Origin: JANMEX01 sp031423755
GTDB lineage: Bacteria; Pseudomonadota; Alphaproteobacteria; Rhizobiales; Rhizobiaceae
Assembly (NCBI GenBank): GCA_031423755.1
Contig: JANPGC010000072.1
Coordinates: 1 to 8,741 of the forward strand
Length of the DNA: 8,741 nucleotides
Direction of reading: 5' to 3'
A model generated the notes under the pieces. That model saw only the letters and a program-made list of their open reading frames with translations, searched no databases and was not told where the DNA came from. The position numbers and the translations under genes were made by a program. Each line of letters opens with the position of its first letter. Positions within the stretch are counted from its first letter, which is position 1. Of this stretch, positions 7,101 through 8,741 are shown in pieces.

Positions 7101-7944
7101 CCTTGGGGGCAACGACTCGTATGCGGTCGACAATGCTCTTGATCAGGTGATCGAAGCTGTCGGCGGCGGCACGGACCGGGTCTATGCCTCGGTCAGCTAC
7201 ACGCTCGCCCTTGGGCAGGCGATTGAAACTCTGTCCACTGACAACAACGCCGGGTTTGGCGCGATCAATTTGAAGGGCAATGAATTGACCAACGCCCTGA
7301 TCGGCAATTCCGGCGCCAACATCCTCAATGGCGCAGGCGGCGTTGATACGATGACCGGCCTTGGCGGCAACGACGCCTATGCGGTCGACAGCGCAGCAGA
7401 CGCGGTGATCGAAGCGGTTGGCGGCGGCGCGGACCGGGTCTACGCCTCGGTCAATTACACGCTGGCGGCGGGTCAGGAGATCGAGACCTTGTCCACCGAC
7501 AACACGGCAGGACTTGCGGCCATCAGGCTGACCGGCAATGCGTTCAACAATGCGTTGATCGGCAATGCGGGTGCAAACCTTCTGCTCGGCGGTCTTGGCA
7601 ATGACGCGCTGACCGGCGGCGGCGGCGCGGACACGTTCCTGTTCAACACGGCGCTGAACGCGGTGACCAACCACGATGCGATCACCGATTTCAATGTCGC
7701 CGCCGACACGATCAGTTTGGAGAACGCCATCTTCACGTTGCTGACAGCGACGGGCGCGCTTGTGACGGACCTGTTCAAGGACCTGTCGCTCGGCGCGCAG
7801 GACGCCACAGATGTCATCCTCTACAACCGCGGCACCGGCGATCTTTTCTATGACAGCAACGGCCTGACTGCGGGCGGGCAGACCCTGTTCGCCGATGTCG
7901 CCAACGGAACCGTGCTGACGTTCGCGGATTTCGTGGTCGTTTGA
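4192..7944 (+). CDS. Serralysin-type (M10) zinc metalloprotease with RTX repeats
   Basis: This 1250-residue protein starts at an ATG with GGAG 7 bases upstream. Residues about 10-235 form a serralysin catalytic domain. It has the zinc motif HELGHAMGLKH (159-169: His159, His163 and His169 as ligands, Glu160 as catalytic base), the Met-turn VMSYRSF (Met193, Tyr195) and the later serralysin stretch TFMIYDILALQTMYGAYY (217-234). RTX nonapeptides of the GG-x-G-NDTL type fill about 338-610 and recur near 768-802, broken by linker modules containing NFEN or IENL. Four 86-residue tandem modules follow from 828. The C-terminus (about 1149-1250) ends ADFVVV, an Asp plus hydrophobic tail typical of serralysin type I secretion signals. 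There is no Sec signal. The protein should be secreted and fold on extracellular calcium. Classical serralysins have about 480 residues, so this one is greatly extended. Only nine lysines are present. No inhibitor or transporter gene is adjacent. Confidence 0.93.
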   Translation: MTTAVTQASTGDPYIDGLLAGTRWNGSFTFSFPQLTSQYEAGNEEADAGSSFAPVSFQQREATRAIMTGQTFSATSNVMLATSVNSFVSVLVSEAGGLGNGLSGAGDIRLGQATDANPTAYGYYPSNAANGEGGDVWFGTNNDYTNPVMGSYSYHTHIHELGHAMGLKHSHETGGVSNVAVPSDKDSIEWTVMSYRSFVGGPTSGYTYGTWDAPQTFMIYDILALQTMYGAYYGSNSGNTVYSWNEFTGSTLINGVSQGTPGGNRVFMTVWDGGGIDTYDMSNYSGGVTINLAPGSSSITSDAQRANLGSGNQATGNVYNSLLFNGDLRSIIENATGGAGADSITGNQVNNVLSGNGGADTLSGLEGNDTLNGGSGNDTLKGGGGLDALNGGFDNDTLKGGGAADALDGGDGVDTVDYALSTAVTVYLDTGQGFGGDAEGDTLVNIENLSGTAEGDVLGGDGNANSLLGGAGNDTLKGAGGIDNLEGGDDNDTLKGGGGADVLNGGNGVDTASYADTSNGVTVNLLTGAASGNDALGDTFISIENLTGSTGSDNLTGDGNGNVISGLGGNDIIAGGSGNDTLDGGDDNDTITDTGANTVSGGDGDDTLIDVFVSGGTWDGGAGSDTIDLSNDSYTATIDLTSGSFVNFGATFTNFENVVGTQGNDTITGSAVFNTINGYIGNDSIVDNDSQDDNLNGGDGIDLLVSDLTYVDDAWFNFVTGVATYSGGTFLHFSNFENITVGGGADVTGNSLANIITITETGSSHNNTVDGGGGADTIFTGSGNDIINGGTGADSMSGGTDSDQYYVDTQLDVVNEAIGGGVDTVLASVSYTLAALQEIENLATINNAGLAAINLTGNEFANSLTGNAGANVLNGAGGADTMSGLVGNDAYAVDNALDQVIEAVGGGTDRVYASVSYVLAVGQEIETLSTNNNAGLAAINLKGNGFANALIGNAGANVLNGAGGIDTMTGLGGNDSYAVDNALDQVIEAVGGGTDRVYASVSYTLALGQAIETLSTDNNAGFGAINLKGNELTNALIGNSGANILNGAGGVDTMTGLGGNDAYAVDSAADAVIEAVGGGADRVYASVNYTLAAGQEIETLSTDNTAGLAAIRLTGNAFNNALIGNAGANLLLGGLGNDALTGGGGADTFLFNTALNAVTNHDAITDFNVAADTISLENAIFTLLTATGALVTDLFKDLSLGAQDATDVILYNRGTGDLFYDSNGLTAGGQTLFADVANGTVLTFADFVVV
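5203..6009 (+). repeat. RTX nonapeptide repeat block (coding)
   Basis: Within the protease gene, residues 338-606 contain many GG-x-G-x-D-x-L units that fold as calcium-binding beta-rolls. The six-residue NDTLKG occurs four times, with lysines at 381, 399, 477 and 495. Two linker units with the pattern VDT-x-x-YA ... G-DT ... IENL-x-G interrupt the block at about 413-455 and 509-550. Confidence 0.85.
6673..7632 (+). repeat. Four tandem 258-bp coding modules (86 residues each)
   Basis: Units start at 6673, 6931, 7189 and 7447, exactly 258 bases apart. The fourth is shorter and merges into the C-terminal secretion region. Each unit starts SVSYTLA or similar, continues QEIETLST, AGLAAINL, GNA-x-A-NVLNGAGG, and ends with AVDNALDQVIEAVGGG and DRVYA. 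DNA identity between units is high in places: bases 6863-6941 and 7121-7199 differ at 2 of 79 positions, which suggests recent duplication or conversion. The unit type is common in large RTX proteins. Confidence 0.9.
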
Positions 7945-8442
7945 AATTACCAGGGCAACGCCTGCAAGGGTCTGGACCTGTTGATTTCGGTGACATGGTC
8001 GGATTGATTTTTGCCGGTTGCCACGAGCAGAGGCGCAGGAAACGTAACCTTTTTTCTGCGCCTCTTCGCAACGAGTATTTGCGACGCGTCGATCGCCGAA
8101 AAGCGCCCGATTTGACACCGGCAGGCTTGGCTGCAATCTGCCGCGTCGAACCGCTAGAACGGGCGCAAATGCGTTCAAGGGGCTTTTCACCGGTCTTGAC
8201 GCAAAAGAACCCGCTGAGTGTGATTCCAGCTGAAGCCATATGGTTCTGGCTGATTGGGAAGTTGCAAATCGCAGAATTTCCGCACTGGTTCTTGGCTGAA
8301 ACCGCTCCGGGTCTCATTGTGAATAGACATAATGAAACCGCCGTTTCGCAACAGGAACATACCGCATCCGGACCCGAAGGACGCCCGGGAGAAAAGGTGC
8401 CAAAGTCATTGACCAATGCAGATATTCTGACACCATATGGCC
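7945..8442. other. Gene-free stretch between RTX protease and regulator genes
   Basis: The stretch is about 500 bp. An open frame across it starts with a TTG overlapping the protease stop and has no ribosome site or recognisable features, so I treat it as non-coding. It contains the inverted repeat at 8029-8065 and two copies of the 8-bp palindrome CCATATGG (8236-8243 and 8433-8440), the second just before the regulator's start. Confidence 0.45.
8029..8065. terminator. Strong inverted repeat downstream of the protease, possible terminator
   Basis: AGAGGCGCAG (8029-8038) pairs perfectly with CTGCGCCTCT (8056-8065). The stem can extend by GAAA (8039-8042) with TTTT (8052-8055), including one G-T pair, leaving a 9-base loop. 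It lies 85 bases after the protease stop. A six-T run sits inside the repeat and not after it, so this is not a textbook Rho-independent terminator. It could instead protect the mRNA 3' end or act as an extragenic palindrome. Confidence 0.4.
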
Positions 8443-8741
8443 ATGACGGAGTATGAACTTCTACGCATTATCACCTTCCTCGAGCGACTGCGTTCGCCCT
8501 ACGACAGTCTGCTGAAAATTGCAGAGCCTGACGCCAACTGGAACATCGCGCTTTATCTGGTGAAGCATCACTTGCGCGGCGAGCGCGTGACCATGTCGTC
8601 ATTGGCGCTGGCGGCGAACGTGCCTTTTGCCAGTGCGATGCGCCGGATCCACAAGCTCATCAACGAAGGCGACATTGAACTGCGTGAGCGCACGCCGACT
8701 GGAAAATCTCATTATCTGGAGCCAAGCCGCAAACTCACGTC
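8443..8741 (+). CDS. Winged-helix DNA-binding regulator, N-terminal part (cut by window edge)
   Basis: There are 99 complete codons from the ATG at 8443, open to the window end. An in-frame ATG at 8437 is an alternative start; neither has a clear ribosome site. After a helical start (ELLRIITFLERLRSPYDSLL), residues about 52-82 look like a helix-turn-helix: TMSSLALAANVPFASAMRRI, then HKLINEGDIELRERTPTGKS as the recognition helix end and wing. This resembles MarR-like winged-helix domains that test for target DNA with a 'level of stringency' set by an attached domain. I recall similar N-termini in alphaproteobacterial regulators, some possibly fused to a substrate-binding domain, but the part needed to tell is outside the window. 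It may or may not regulate the protease upstream. Confidence 0.7.
   Translation, partial: MTEYELLRIITFLERLRSPYDSLLKIAEPDANWNIALYLVKHHLRGERVTMSSLALAANVPFASAMRRIHKLINEGDIELRERTPTGKSHYLEPSRKLT

Noticed and set aside
5203..7632. Regular repeats as a possible CRISPR array
   Set aside because: The repeats are in-frame RTX and 86-residue protein modules, with no unique spacers between constant short repeats.
6121..8190. 689-residue open frame on the minus strand opposite the protease gene
   Set aside because: It is antisense to a confident serralysin/RTX gene. Long antisense frames arise from the repetitive GGC/GAC codon use. Its protein is Arg/Val-rich with no family features.
7941..8456. 171-residue plus-strand open frame after the protease
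   Set aside because: It has a TTG start overlapping the protease stop, no ribosome site, no family resemblance, and overlaps both the inverted repeat and the regulator start.

Overview
The window looks like accessory DNA from an alphaproteobacterium, probably of the Hyphomicrobiales. This rests on remembered resemblance of the RTX proteins, the acyltransferase-like protein and the regulator fragment to proteins from that group, plus GC-rich, GNDTL-type RTX coding. It is an inference, not a database result. The main theme is calcium-dependent (RTX) secreted proteins.

Layout. (1) About 1-1150, minus strand: the N-terminal 383 residues of an RTX calcium-binding protein that runs off the left edge. 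(2) 1151-1553: no gene seen. (3) 1554-2030: a 477-bp internally deleted IS21-family element. Both multi-repeat ends survive, but only an internal piece of istA fused to the 3' end of istB remains between them. (4) 2311-2781, minus strand: a small cysteine-rich putative lipoprotein of unknown function. (5) 3112-3657, plus strand: a HlyC-type toxin-activating lysine acyltransferase homologue whose HlyC catalytic His and Asp positions appear replaced. (6) 3658-4191: no gene seen. (7) 4192-7944, plus strand: a 1250-residue serralysin-type zinc metalloprotease with RTX repeats, four 86-residue tandem modules and a type I secretion C-terminus. (8) 7945-8442: no gene, but a strong inverted repeat. 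(9) 8443-8741, plus strand: the start of a winged-helix regulator, cut by the right edge.

Working model (inference). The protease and the left RTX protein would be exported by a type I secretion system, which is not in the window, and would fold on meeting extracellular calcium. The acyltransferase homologue lies upstream of the protease in the same orientation and could modify it. That would be unusual, because HlyC enzymes normally serve pore-forming toxins and serralysins are not known to need acylation. The protease has only nine lysines, and four of them sit at the same place in an NDTLKG repeat. This makes the pair the most interesting part of the window. No transporter, CRISPR array, tRNA or rRNA was seen.
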